A stretch of DNA of 64,000 nt from Mercurialis annua. Taxonomy: Eukaryota > Streptophyta > Magnoliopsida > Malpighiales > Euphorbiaceae. Below the pieces are notes generated by a model. The model saw nothing but the letters and a program-made list of their open reading frames with translations. It was not told where the DNA came from and did not search any database. Each line of letters starts with the position of its first letter. Position 1 is the first letter of the stretch. Location of the stretch: contig NC_065571.1 in the NCBI RefSeq assembly GCF_937616625.2, positions 5,644,501 to 5,708,500 on the forward strand. Reading direction: 5' to 3'. This document shows, piece after piece, positions 1-12,855 of this stretch. The position numbers were made by a program, and so were the translations under genes.

Positions 1-562
1 ACCTTTCATTTCTTTAACTACATCGGAAATTTTAAGTGATGTATTTACTGACGTAGCATGACATATGGCAGACCATCGGTTGTCCAAATCGGCAAAATTT
101 TACCTAAAAGTGTGTCCGTGTTATTGTTCTAAAAAAAAGTTGATGCCCTGAAATGACACGTTTTAAAGGTCGTGTAATTTTTGAGATTTCGTATAAATAT
201 GGTGATTTTATATGTAATCGGTTTAATTTATTTAAATTTTTAGTTCTAATAATTAGCTTAAATTAAGATAATTAAAATATAATAAATAAAACAAATCAAA
301 TTAAATCAAATCAAGTTAAAAATTAAACTGAAGAAATTAAAATAAATGTAGTTGGGTTGGATAAGAAAGTGATTGTTCATATTGCCATGAAGACAACCCA
401 CCAACAACATATCATTAAATTTAAAATAAAATAATGTAGCCAAAATTGCAGCTTTAAAGACCCATTTAGTCAATTTTGCAATCCATGCTAATGCTAGAAC
501 ATGACTTTGTCTCTCTGTTCCTTTTCCCTTTTGTGATGGACTAATAAGTTATGATATTTAAA
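1..562. other. Gene-free AT-rich stretch
   Basis: No coding region, RNA gene or clear repeat structure is seen here. The sequence is AT-rich with short A/T runs. It ends at the 9-bp target duplication of the element that starts at 563. Confidence 0.6.
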
Positions 563-945
563 GAGCAAATTATTTAGAGGTATCTGAGGTATACCATAAT
601 TAACAGTTTGGTACCCTTTATTTTAAAAGTCTATTTAATGGTCCCTCGGTTTTAGTTCCGTTAACTGAGAAATCCTTCTGTTAATTTGAGGGACTAAATC
701 GTTTAACGGACTGAAACTCGGGTACTAAATCGTTTAAAAGTGAGGGATCAAATCGTTTAATAAAGTTAAAAGTGAGGGATCAAATCGTTCACAAAATTAA
801 AAGTGGGGTACCAAATTGTTTGAAAATAGGTGTCGACCTAATAGTTAACGAAATTAAAACTGAGGGACTATTAAGTAGATTTTAAAATAAAGGGTGTCAA
901 ACTGTCAATTATGGTATACCTCAGGAACTTTAGCGTGATTTGCTC
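563..945. mobile_element. MULE-type MITE, 383 bp, 9-bp TSD
   Basis: A terminal-inverted-repeat element begins gagcaaat and ends atttgctc. It is flanked on both sides by the exact 9-bp duplication atatttaaa (554-562 and 946-954). The inverted similarity runs inward: the left arm carries gaggtataccataattaaca and the right arm its complement, followed by paired copies of a tttattttaaaa-type segment. The interior holds short direct repeats of the form gagggatcaaatcgtt (about 740-800). There is no open reading frame. A 9-bp TSD is typical of Mutator-like elements, so this is a non-autonomous member. The superfamily assignment is an inference from TSD length and long TIRs. Confidence 0.8.
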
Positions 946-1343
946 ATATTTAAATTTTGCACTAGCTTATATTTTTTTATTTTTCCAACTCCTTACTTTT
1001 TTCCAACAATTTCAAAAAATTCGGATAGTAGCTAAACCTTATCATGTGTCTGAATATCGATCTGATTCGTCTATTTTAGGACGGAATTAGATATTATATT
1101 TTTCTAACTCCGGCTAGAGCACGTGATAAGTTTATTTTTATTGACGGGCTCAAGTTTCTAAAATTATTTAATATATGTTTAGAAAAAACTAATTTGAATC
1201 CGCATGAATATAATGTTTGCGAATGAATTTAGATGACAGATATAAAATTTAAATTTGTCTTGAAAAGGTTAAGTTTCGATTGGGTCCGGTCCGGCCACCC
1301 AAACCCAGCTCATAAACAACTCGAACAGTATCTAAATTATAAA

Positions 1344-2540
1344 GGGAAGTTTAGGTATTTACTCCAAAAATAAAAATATTTACATTTTATACCTCAACAC
1401 GGAAAAGTTATAAGAAAATACCTCATGTTTTTTCCAGATTTATGTTTTTACTCTGGGTATTAAAATATTTATGATTTTACTCCGTTATCATCTGGTTATC
1501 ATAAACACTTATGTAGTTTATTTTTTTCATAGGTTATCATACAATTATCATAACCTTATCATACTTCATTATCATCTAATTATATACTGCAGTGTTATGA
1601 TAACGACATGATAATGTAGTGATAACGACATGATAATATAGTGATACTGACATGATAATCAGACATTGTTTTATCATAACATAATCATAGATATTATCAT
1701 AACATTATCATCTAGTTACCATAAATATTATCATCTCGGTATCATATGATAATATTATGATAACGACATGATAATATTATGATAACGATATGATAATCAA
1801 ATATTATTTTCTCCAGAAAATCATTTTTTTCTTGCAGTGTTATAATAACAACATGATAATATAGTGATACTCATATGATAATCAGACATTATCTTTTAAA
1901 AAAAATCATTTTTTCTACAGTGTTATGATAATATTATGATAATGCAGTGATACTCATATGATAATCAGATGTTGTTTTTTGTGTCAAAAATCGTTTTTTT
2001 TTTCATCATAAAATCGTTTTCATGCAGATTTTTAGATCTAAAATTGAGAAAATCAAAGAGTAATTTATTTAGATATAAAAGTTAATATAAATCGTAATAA
2101 TCACCACGAATTTAAGAAAAACTAAAATCAAATATGAAAAGAATGGCGGAGCGACGACGAGTGATGGCGGAGCGACGACGACCGTTGGAGGAACGGCGAA
2201 GAAGAAGAGAAGAAATAAAGAAGAAGAAGAAGAAAAATGGCGAAGAAAAGCCAAACAGAGAAGAAAAGAAGAAGAAGAAAAAAAAGAAAGAGAAGAGAGG
2301 AGAGAGGAGAGAGAAAAGAAAGAGAGAAAAAAGAAAATAATGACAGTTGTCATTTGAGAGTAAAAAAATTATGACTAGAGTAAAATAATAATAAAAGTTA
2401 GGTATAATTATAATATAAACATCTACTAGAGTAAAAAAATAAAAACAATAAAAGATGAGGTATTTTCTTTATTTTTTTTTTTTTATTGAGGTATGTAATC
2501 TAATTATTTTTGAAAATGGAGTATTTATCCTAATTTACCC
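1344..2540. mobile_element. Non-autonomous MULE, 1.2 kb, with internal minisatellite
   Basis: The element starts gggaagtttaggta and ends tcctaatttaccc. It is bounded by perfect 9-bp duplications aattataaa (1335-1343 and 2541-2549). The terminal inverted repeats extend roughly 100 bp, with tatacctcaa and gaaaatacctcat matched by complementary segments near 2450-2500. Inside lies an array of gataacgacatgataat-like units (about 1490-1960) and then a purine-rich block (2130-2340). The block is open in frame but encodes only Lys/Arg/Glu low complexity, so I do not call it a gene. No transposase is visible. Confidence 0.8.
1490..1960. repeat. Minisatellite of gttatcat / atgataac units
   Basis: Imperfect repeats built from ttatcat and its complement atgataa alternate along about 470 bp, for example gtgataacgacatgataat repeated with small changes. 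The unit is itself near-palindromic, so the array can fold on itself. It lies wholly inside the 1344-2540 element. Confidence 0.75.
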
Positions 2541-2549
2541 AATTATAAA

Positions 2550-4315
2550 CACATGAACAATATGGCAATCAATTAGAAGCATCTTCCCATTTTATCATTC
2601 TTCAACCGCAACAATCTCAAATTTTTATTGCTTTTTAGCATTAAAGTGTACTTCATATAGTACAGAACTTATAGTCTTCTGTTTTAATATTTTAGTTTTA
2701 TTTTTTAAAATTATTATAAATTCTGAAATTCTATATATTTATCTCCCATTCTTTATAAAATTATAATTTTTATTTTTATTTAATATTTATTTAATATTTT
2801 TACTTTAATTTAAATTAAATTGCTATTAATGAGTATAATGAGTCATTAAATTACAAATTTGTCATTTCATATAATATTTTTCATTGGTGTTTAGATCCAA
2901 AAAAATGTGTTATGTTTAACATTTTGCTATTTTTTTATTAAAAATAGCACAAAAAATAGCATTTACAGTGGAAATGCTTTTATGACAAGTGTAAATGAAA
3001 AATTGAAAATGAAATTTTTAAATTTTAAATGAATAAAATATAATTACAGTTATTTAAGAAACAAATTATAAAATTTAGTTGAACAAAAAAATTATTATTG
3101 ATATTTATTTTTAAATATATTTTTTTAATCTCAGAAATACGATTTTGGTTAACCAGTTGTATACTAACAGGTTACCAACGGTACACTAGAAAATAATTTA
3201 TGTTTTAATTTACTACAAAATTATTAACGATGTACTTATAATTAATTAACTATAAGTTTATCGACGGTTTACTCACAGTTCACTAACGGTTTTTTAAAAA
3301 CAAAATGATTATTTTTTTAGAAGTATAGTTTGTTTAAAATACACAATTCAAGTTTACCAACGGTTAACCCAACGTTTACTAATAGTATACTAAAAACTGA
3401 AGTTATTGGTGTACCGTTACTAACGATTTTATTAATGATATATTTAAAATAAATTTTATTACAAGTTAACCAACGGTTTACCCAATGTTAACCATTGGTT
3501 ATCCAACACCCAAAATATTACAAATATCAAGAGATATTCTCATAAGCATTTCTTCAAACACCTAGAGTGCAGACTGTGCAGCTACAAAAAATCGATCCAC
3601 CGCCATATCACCACCGTCGTTCACAAACGAAAAATGAGAAATGAACTAACCATTCATCCAAACAACTCCAAATTCAAAGAATAAACATCAAATCTTATTT
3701 CTAAAGGAACAACCAAATGATGCGCGACGGCGAAGGGCTTGCAACGGCGGCGAACTTGAGGTTGGCGGCGATGAAAAAAAGACCAGAAATACTAGTAGCC
3801 AATAGAAAATAGCAGTGAAAAAGTGAGCTATGTTGATTTCTTTAAACTGCTGATCGAAGATGACGAGAGTGTTTTAGTAAGATGAAGATGAATTGCAGTG
3901 GAGAAAAGAAGAAAAGATGGAAAAGTGATAGAAAAAGTGAGGGTTTTTAAAGTGGTTGTAATTGCAATAGAAGAATATATCGTATTTATCAAAAATAAAA
4001 ACATAAAAATTAAATAGGAAAAGATGAAATCATAATTGTCTAAACTGAAAACAACAGTCGTATTGGGAATATTTTGGACTAAGCCTGTGTTATTTGTAAT
4101 TAAGTCATAAAAATACAACTCAGCCTTTCTTAGGAGTCCAAGCCTTTGATACTTAGCAGCTGGATGACAGAAAAGCATATATATATCTGTATACGATCTA
4201 TCTACATATAAAAAATTTATTCTATAAATTTATAAATAAAAATATAATAATATTTTGTTTAGAGATAATTTGATGAGGATCGATGCCACGTTATAGGGTA
4301 TCACTGAATGTTAGA
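2550..4315. other. Gene-free region with short degenerate repeats
   Basis: No gene is supported. Between about 3150 and 3500 the motif accaacggt or caacggtttac recurs irregularly, as in a decayed minisatellite. A slightly GC-richer patch at 3570-3790 has runs such as ggcgaagggcttgcaacgg but no sustained frame. It may be the remains of another transposon of the same general build as 4316-8270. I could not find matching ends for it. Confidence 0.5.
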
Positions 4316-5754
4316 GAGGAAATTACACCCCATACCTCATTTTTCCTAAATGTATACATTAGTGACTCAGAAAATAAAAAAAATGCAGAATTCTCTCATT
4401 TATTTTAAATACTTTTCATTTATACCTCAAAATATTTTTATTTTTATTTTACCCTTCAGCCTGTCACGTACATTTGCTCCCTTCCCTTCTACTCATCTTC
4501 TCCGGAAAACTCTCTTCCTCCATTTTCACCACCGCCGCCATTAGGTGAATCGGCCAATCGGCCTGATCCAACAACCCAAATCAGGCTGTCGTAGATAAAA
4601 GCTTGACCCGGTAACCCATCACAGTTAACAAAAGACTGAGTCATGGAAACAAGAAAAAAGGCTCAATATCAATAACCTCTTCATCAACTTGGTCGACGAT
4701 GATCGTAGCAGAGCAAAAATTAGTTTGATTTCTAATAGTGGCTCGAATTTATCATCGATTATTGCTACGAGATCTAAATCGACTAAACATTATAGCTTGA
4801 TTTTATAATAAGAACTTGATTTTATTGTATTCAATTTTAAGGTGATGATAAAATGCAATCGGTTTTATTGTGTTCTCCGAGCTGCGCTTGATAACCTCGG
4901 CGATGGAAAATGCACTAGCCTCGCCACTATAGAAAGATCTGATCTAGCTAATGTGAGATTGGGGCCGGCTGTAGCTAAAAATTCAAACTCACAGCCTGCA
5001 CATTCAAATCCTCATGTTGTGAACAGAGTCTACTTTTGTTGTTGGGCGCTTTGATGTGGATTTTGGTTACTCTACTGCTGTTATTTGCTCAACCGACTTT
5101 CGTCTCGTTATAATAGACATGATCCATGCCTAAAGTTGCTCATGTCTATTATAATGTTCAAACAATAAAATCGACTTTGTGTCTTTTGCTGCTGAAAGGA
5201 TCATGGGGGTTGCTGTCAAAATTTCAACAATTGTTGCTGCATGTGGCTCAAATCATAATTCTGTTGATTTGCTTTCTCTCCTTTGAATTTATTTTTCTGA
5301 TTTGCTGTTTATAATTTATATGTTTTATTACAAAAGATTTTATTTTTATTATGATATGTTGAGGTTGTAACCATTAAAGAGGGACCTTCAATGTTTGGAA
5401 AGAGTTTGTGGATTTTCTTGGCATGTTTGAGAGCTATTTTCAAGTTGGCATCTTCGTATAATTTGGTATCTGCTATTGATTTTAGGCAAAGTGCTTCTTT
5501 TTCTTTCATATTTATGTCCACATTTTACACTTATCACATGCATAGGTAAAATTAAAAATGCCAAGAACATAAGAGAATGCATGTAAAAATTAGAGGGCTA
5601 AGTCTATTTTTAAAGTTTTTAACAAATGAAATGAGAAATACTAATTTTCTTAAACTGCGAACGAAGGAAGAGGGCAAAGTTTAAGATTAATTTTTTTATT
5701 CAAGATTAACATTTCCTTTTTCTTCCATCTCGACGTCTTGACCTGAATTGCTCA

Positions 5755-7145
5755 TCCGACTCTAAATATCAACTGAATATCAACTGGATATCAACCCAAT
5801 GTCAATCAGTTGATTTTTTTTCGCGATACAGTTCAAAACTTTTATTACCATTTATCCCCTCTAAGGTTGAAAAGTGTTCATTTTAACTGTTTTATTGAGT
5901 TCTATTTAATATGTTGAAACTGTTCTTGGCCAAATTTTAAATATCAATCAAATGTCAACCGAACATCAATTGAATGTCAACCGAAAATAAAATAAATGTC
6001 AACTAAACAACAATCGAATGTCAACCGAAAATCAACCAAATGTCAACTAAAAATCAAACGAATGTCAATTATATATTCTAAAATTACTTTATTTTTTAGA
6101 TAGTTTACGCCAAGTTTATTTCTGATTGTTTCATATTTATTTCATGTCCATTTCCTCCATGTAGTTTTACCATGTTAACAAATCAAATTTTTCATTAGAT
6201 AAAGAAACTAATACAATATACCATCAAAAAAAATATTAACATGTGAAGCATATACCATAGCCATTGCATCATTCCGTGATTTTGTGAAATAAAAATTCCT
6301 CTAAAAAATAAAAAATAGTTATTCTATTATTTATTGTCTATTTCGCTTTATGTTGAAGCTCTTATTTTTTAATAAATTTTAAAGATCAACCAAATGTCAA
6401 CTAAAAATCAAACGAATGTCAATTATATATTCTAAAATTACTTTATTTTTGAGATAGTTTACGCCAAGTTTATTTCTGATTGTTTCATATTTATTTCATG
6501 TCCATTTCTTCCATGTAGTTTTACCATGTTAACAAATCAAATTTTTCATTAGATAAAGAAACTAATACAATATACCATCAAAAAAAATATTAACATGTGA
6601 AGCATATACCATAGCCATGGCATCATCCCGTGATTTTGTGAAATAAAAATTCCTCTAAAAAATAAAAAATAGTTATTCTATTATTTACTGTCTATTTCGC
6701 TTTATGTTGAAGCTCTTATTTTTTAATTTTACCAAATTTTAAATATCAACCAAATATCAACAGAAAATCAACCAAATGTCAACTAAAAATTAACCAAATA
6801 TCAACAAAAAAATCAACTGAATGTCAACTTAAATTCAACTGAATATCAATAATATAATTTAGATAACTAAAACTTTCGCGACACATTTCAAAACTAATAT
6901 TACCATTTTTTTTCTCCTTAATGCTAGCAAGCATCGATTTCAAAAGTTTTGGGAGTTCGCTTTTTGTTTAAGCTCTTATTTTTTAATTTTACCAAATATT
7001 CTATGAGTTCTCTTAATTTGTTTGGAACTTTCTTTTGTAATTTGACTAAATTTAAAAAATAAACTAAATATCAATCGGAAATCAACCAAAATCAAATGAA
7101 AATCAACTAAATATCAACCAAATGTCAACCAAATATTAAAAAAAA
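5755..7145. repeat. Degenerate atcaaccaaatgtcaac array
   Basis: Variants of the unit atcaaccaaatgtcaac or aatgtcaactaaa recur many times, in clusters near 5765-5800, 5940-6070, 6380-6425, 6740-6850 and 7060-7140. The clusters are separated by unrelated AT-rich sequence. The array is inside the 4316-8270 element and is not coding. Confidence 0.7.
6031..6727 (+). repeat. Direct tandem duplication, about 343 bp twice
   Basis: The segment 6031-6373 is repeated at 6385-6727 (offset 354) with only a few substitutions. Examples are tttcctcc versus tttcttcc and cattgcatcattccg versus catggcatcatcccg. Both copies share the string ataccatcaaaaaaaata in the middle. The low divergence suggests a fairly recent duplication inside the transposon. 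Confidence 0.85.
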
Positions 7146-8279
7146 TTGACTTTTCTTGCCTTGTTAATAAAATCTTAGAAACTTCTGTGATGTCAAAAAA
7201 TTCTGGAGTGATTTTTGATTGTAAGAATGAGAACACATGAGTAGCTAATTTTGGTGCTTTTGTCCTTTATATTATTTCCTTCTTCATTGTCAATATTTCC
7301 ACACCAAAACGAATGAAAAAGAAAAAGACTGAGGAAACAAAATGAAACTAAAATATCATTGCAAATCGACAAACATTCTTTTAGCTAGAAGTACATAACT
7401 CTATTCACTGAAATATAACATGAATTTAAGAACCCAATGTAGAAGAACAAATTTAAAAATTCATCACTATTTAGACAGGCAGGTCAATGCCACATTTACA
7501 TAAATGAATACATAATTATTCAGATGTGGCCATAACAATTGACCAAATACATAAAACTCCAATTTACTCATTTCCTTGAGATTTTAATTGGCAAGTGGAG
7601 GAATGTATGGCGTAGGAATTATGCAGAAATCGAACGACAGCCTCCTACCACCGACTTCACTCTCAAACCTAAAAAATCAAGATCTGTTTCAATTCCACCG
7701 TTTTGGTCGGCTATGGGAAAGAACTCTCTGTTCTTGAGATTTCTACTTTAATTAAGATAACTTCAAATTTGCTAAACTTTTTTGAATATATTTAATTACA
7801 GGTCTGGAAGAAGGATAAGTGAGGACGTAAACAATGTCTTTTCCTTCATATAGGCAGTAGAACAGAAAACGACATGTGCATCAGAAATAGAGTCTGCCTT
7901 CCACCATTCAGACGAGTAAAACCGATCACCTTCGTCCTAGACACGATGTCGTGTTGCAGTACATAATCGATGGACATTATGAAGCAATTCTCTTTTTCTG
8001 CAACATTTCGAACGTTCCGCCGCCATGATAGGAGATCTGACTTTCTCTGTTCAGTAGCTGCAATGTTTATCTACTTAATTTGTTTTTATCGTGTGTTGGG
8101 AAAAAGGGGCAGAATTGTCATATTATAATACTAAATCAGCTTATTTTAGAATTTGAGGTATATATGAAAACTAATTTTTTTTTTATGAGAGATTTTTGCA
8201 TTTTTTAATTAGCTGATGTATTTATGAAAGAAGGGGGGCTATTTGGGTGATTTGTGTGCTTGTCCTTAGAAATGTTAGA

Positions 8280-9942
8280 TTATCGTCAAAGGGAGCAAAA
8301 TGTCAATGTTCTGTTTACAATCGGTTTTCACAGTTTTGCTGAATTTAATTTGGCTTTTAAGTATGATTAGTCGATTGAATTTCTTCGTAACTTTTTTCTC
8401 AATTGTTTCAAGATAAATTGACAGTTTTTGAAATGACTTCAAACAAATTCTATTTAAAATATTTGTTAATTTATATATATACACACATGCACATAAAATT
8501 ACTTGAAAGTCAAGATGTATGATAATATTATTAGAAAATTAATGAATATCTCAATAAATAAAATTAAAAAGATTACATGAATTATTGATGATGCTATTGG
8601 ATTGGATTACGATTTTATTAAATTCACTTCAACTTGAGGGTTTAACTTCACGAATCTACACCATTTCTTATAAAATAGATGGTGCAGATTAATTTAATTA
8701 AACTTAATTTTTTTTTAAATTTATACCTTTCATTTACGAGGAATAGTGTAAGATTTTTTAAATTTGACCTCTTAAATTAAAGTAACATGAGGGAATCTCA
8801 ACCCTATGGAATTTGATGATGCAATTGTGATGAATGCTTATTAATAGTTTGACTAAATGAAATCAAGGTATATGCTACGACATCAATGTGTATCTTATTT
8901 TAGGCTAATATAATTTATATTTCAGGTATTAATTTTAAAACCAACAAAAATTCGAAGTTTTATGTTATTTTATTGATACACTCGTTATTTTAATTCAGTA
9001 AATTTAAGACGTTTTTAATTTTTTTTACGGTCCTCAATGTTTAAATGAAGAAAATAGAACAAGAAATACTAGTTAATGTTTATAGGAGAATCCAATTCAC
9101 AATGGATATAGATAAATATGCCTAAAATTAATTTTGGTTTAGGAATCGATTTGGTATGTGTTAGAGTTCTTTATAGATGAAATAATATATTTTAATTAGT
9201 AATAACACTCCGCGTGTGTTCATTTTTTTTTCCACTATATATACTGAAGGTTAGTTGTTGGTGTTTGAGATGCGAAATGTCTAAATTGTTCCCAATCCTT
9301 TTGGATTACTTATAATAAAGATTAGATCAATTATGGATATTTTATTTAAATACTGTATTTTGTAGACATGTTATTTATTAAGCTATCAGCAATTCTATAC
9401 TTGTTTTGAGAAGAAGTGGATGGTCAATTCTTTTGTCAATTGATATAAATATGTAATTAATGAATCATGTAAATCTCTCATATTATTTTTATTCCTTTTT
9501 CATATTATAGTTTGTTGAATCAAATTCAAAATTAGATACATACTTATTAAATAATTTTAATTTCACTGCACATATTAGTTTATTCACAAGAAATTTAATT
9601 AGAAAAACTTAAAATTTAAATTTTACTTCTGCTGGACGAACGGACCGACACGCTCTCACCCTTACCATCATGACATGGGAAACCCCATAAATGGTAAGAT
9701 ACTAAGATAGCTCCCTCCAACATATAGCTATGAAAGCAAAATTCTGACTTTATGGGTCCATTTGTGTTTCATAATGACACTTACACAACTAAAAAAGTTG
9801 AAATCTTGATTACCAAACGACATAAAATCAACAAAATGAAACGTGCAAAAGTGTAAGCTTTCATATTAAACATAGACAATATGATATGGGCAACATCCAC
9901 GCGAGTGAGTAAATGTGTTAACCTTAGCAAACAAAATAGGTA
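8280..9942. other. Gene-free region with one foldback repeat
   Basis: No gene is seen. A foldback at about 8598-8817 starts ttggattggatta and ends gagggaatctcaa...ccta. It shares the internal motif cgaatctacacc...ataaaatagatggtgcagat with the element at 34540-34745, so both belong to one small repeat family. The rest is plain AT-rich sequence. Confidence 0.5.
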
Positions 9943-10290
9943 CTCCCTTCGTCCATTTTTAGTTGTCGTTTTAGACTAGATTGTTAAAATTAAAAAAGTG
10001 CTTTTTTTTATTCAAAAAAAAGTGCTTTTTAATCTTAAATTATAAATATAAAGACTAATATAACTCTATTTATAAACTCTATTATTGAAAAATTTAATTT
10101 TAAAAATAGAGTTATCAATTCACTATTAGAGGATTTAGTTTTGAAAATTGAACTACCATTTAATGAAGTGATTTAATAAAAAGATTAAATTTAGAATACT
10201 ATTATAAAAGTCACATAGAAATTCTAAAGTGACAAATATTGATGGACAAAAATATTTACCTAAAGCGACAACTAAAAATGGACGGAGGAA
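9943..10290. mobile_element. Stowaway-like MITE, 348 bp
   Basis: The left end ctcccttcgtccatttttag and the right end, which carries the complementary caactaaaaatggacggagg, form inverted repeats flanked by TA. This is the signature of Stowaway (Tc1/mariner-type) MITEs of the ctccctccgt class. The interior contains further inverted AT-rich pieces and no coding frame. The right terminus has small mismatches, so the element is old. Confidence 0.7.
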
Positions 10291-10292
10291 TA

Positions 10293-12300
10293 TACAAAAG
10301 TGGTATAATGTACGAGGATCCTATAAGGTAATGCTGTCACCAGATCGAATGTTGTGCAGTTTACGGGCCATGAGGTTTCATCATTTCCTTTTACACAATT
10401 TGATGGGCTTGTCGGGATTAAGGCAGGCCACCGATAATGCCCACAATATATTAGTATATTTTATTTTGGCATTTTGCATTAGTTAAAAGTCAATTAGTTT
10501 TATAGTATGATTAGTATTTTTAGAAAAAATATTTTTTTTATTAAACCTATGTAAAATAGGTTATGGTAGTTAGAATTTATTTATAATGATATACTATAAA
10601 ACGAGATGTCTGAATTTACATACGTAGCATTATTCCTACTGTTTAATATAATAAAACTCTTCTTAACCTATTTAGAGGAAGAAAACAAATCATCCAAAGA
10701 GATAGAATAAATTATAAAAAACGATAGAAATTTTTTTATTAAAAAATGTAAAATAAAAAAATGGCAATAATTTTTATTTAAAAAGTTTTATTTTTATTGT
10801 TGGCCTCGATATACTCTTCGATATCGAACTATTTTTTTTATGATTGGGGATTGAAGACTGTTTTTGGGAGAAATTAAACCTGCAACTTCAACTGAATGCT
10901 GATGAAAGCTTGCACCTTTTAAACTATAGGTCATTGCTAATTAATATTGAACCCTATACTGAAAATGTAAATCTGATTCGAATTTTTTATTATAGTTCTT
11001 TAAAAAAAAAAGAATGTAAGTAACAACTAAAAAGTCTAAACTAATGGTGTCAAAAAATACTATTTTGGTTTTTTTTTTAAAATGTATCCAAACTTTTAAA
11101 AAATTGTAAATCTATCTATTAGTTTAAAATGGGCAAAATTGACAAATCGGTTCTAAAAAATTGGATAGATATTATGCAATTAGCCAAATTGGGATAGAAT
11201 TATAATTTTTAAAAGATTTGGATAGATTTTTAAAAAGTAAAAAAAAATTAGATTTTTAATACGGTTAGTCAAATTAAAAATGTAATTGACTGCAATCAAC
11301 AATTAAGAAAATGATTTTTTCACTGTTGGCGGTAGTTAACAAAATAAATATAATAATAATAATAATTAGCCGATTAGATTTTTATTCAAGAGAACATGTT
11401 ATTAGCCAAAATACATCTTAAAGAAAATCAACTGTCTAATGTAAAATATCATTAGATTAAAATTAATTGTATTTATTTCAATTATAAAATGTGAAATTTA
11501 TTTGTCTCCACTACTCTCCTTTAAAATTCAACTAAATGTAAATCAGTTATTAATATTTTTAAATTAAGGATGCATTAAAATGATGCATCTTTTTTCATAT
11601 ATTGGAAGAGTTAAAATAATCATTAACTACATATTAATTTTTTTATAAGTTATAGTAATTGTTTTATCTAAAGCTGGCCAAGGTCGATATACTTTAGATG
11701 GTTAGTTAGTGGGTATTTTCTGGAAGCTATGATGTGATCCGTACAAGTTTTAGCATCAAAACTATTCAGAGTGGCAAACCATTTCAGTGCTCTTCTTGCA
11801 TGCTTTTCCAACCTTCTTTTCGGAGTATTAATCTCTGTTTTAAAAAGCTACATTTTGTTAAACCAAATTAATCATGTTAACAAACTTATCTCAATTATGT
11901 TTGATAATTTGGTTAATTTGATTTTATCAATAAATTATTTCGGCTAGATATGGGGTTAAATATTTTTAAAATTCAGTTAACCAAATTAATTGAATATGTT
12001 ATTACATCAATTTTTAATTATTATTGTCTATATCTGTATCAATTTAATCAGATTAACCGGCTAATTGAGTTATTTCTTTTTTTAATTTCAATTCTTTTTA
12101 TCAGTTTAGTTAAATTCATTTCGGTTGAAATGAAAATTTAATTATTCGGTATTTTTTAATTAATTTAGTTATAGTTAAATCAATCTGTTTTAAATGAAAA
12201 TGACAATTTGTTCGCCCCTAAATTTGGCATAAATAAAATTTTAGTTTCTCCAGTTGTAGTTTTTGAAGCATTCACTGAGCTAAACTAATTAATACCTTTA
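10293..12300. other. Gene-free region with a decayed inverted repeat
   Basis: No gene is supported. At about 11045-11270 an inverted repeat is visible: atgtatccaaacttttaaaa on the left corresponds to ttttaaaagatttggataga on the right. It resembles the MULE-MITE family seen at 31374 and 34859, but I found no convincing target duplication. From 11850 to 12200 there is AT-rich sequence with many aaaccaaattaat-like words and nothing coding. Confidence 0.45.
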
Positions 12301-12855
12301 TCTATACTATATATAAAACCACGGATAGGGGGGAACAGACAAATTTACTGAATAATCCTTTACAGTTTACTACTAAATAAAGGTTTTATAGTCATTAACT
12401 AATTAGTTATTTAATTAATCACTATTGTAATTAAAGTCCTAATTAGAATAGGTAGATAAATTATCTCTAATTTAGTTTTTAGTATGTAAAAAATAACTAA
12501 ATTGTCTACAAATTAGTAGGAATACCTATCTTTTAGTTTGATTGAACTACAAAATTCAAATAATGTATTTGGTCAATATAATATTATTTAAATTTTATCT
12601 TATTATTTTTAAAGATATCATTAATAAAATTAAGTTGATTATTTAATTATAGTTATTATAAAACCAAAAGAAGAATAAATTCAGTATGAAAAAACGTTTA
12701 ATAACCGAATATATTATATTTACTTTTACAAAAATTCTTAATTAATTTAATATTAATTATAAATAAAAAATTGATATAATTATAATAAATTTACTAATAT
12801 GTTCATTGACGAGTTACGTTACGAGCCACGTGCATAGCACGTAATGCGAAACTGG
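12301..12855 (+). mobile_element. Non-autonomous Helitron, 555 bp
   Basis: All structural marks of a Helitron are present. The 5' end is TC (tctatactatatataaaac). The 3' end is CTGG, fitting the CTRR consensus. A perfect 6-bp hairpin acgtgc-ata-gcacgt (12828-12842) lies 13 nt before the 3' end. The element sits between a host A (12300) and T (12856), with no target duplication. There is no coding capacity, so it must have been moved by a Rep/helicase encoded elsewhere. Confidence 0.85.

Larger units (their letters stand above)
4316..8270. mobile_element. Large non-autonomous MULE, 3.96 kb, 9-bp TSD
   Basis: The ends are flanked by the 9-bp duplication aatgttaga (4307-4315 and 8271-8279). Subterminal inverted similarity is visible: aaaaaaatgcagaattctctcat plus ttcatttatacctcaaa on the left corresponds, reversed, to the stretch 8150-8215. 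The inverted match is imperfect at the outermost bases, so the exact terminus is approximate. The interior has GC-richer patches near both ends (4480-5060 and 7600-7990) that could be captured host sequence. It also has a long minisatellite-like centre. No transposase frame is open. Confidence 0.65.

Noticed and set aside
2134..2340. Lys/Arg/Glu-rich reading frame and its antisense Ser/Phe/Leu frame
   Set aside because: It is a purine-rich low-complexity tract inside the 1344-2540 transposon. Any frame stays open for composition reasons and no domain is visible.
2881..3552. Possible TIR element with ends ggtgtttagatcc and ttcaaacacc
   Set aside because: The inverted similarity is limited to the outer seven to ten bases and the flanks show no duplication.
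3828..4178. 116-codon frame on the minus strand
   Set aside because: It starts and ends in repeat-rich AT sequence, shows no domain, and has Phe/Leu/Ser composition typical of chance frames in this region.
5755..7145. Regularly spaced atcaaccaaatgtcaac repeats resembling an array
   Set aside because: The units are directly adjacent and degenerate with no unique spacers, and this is plant nuclear DNA. It is a minisatellite, not CRISPR.
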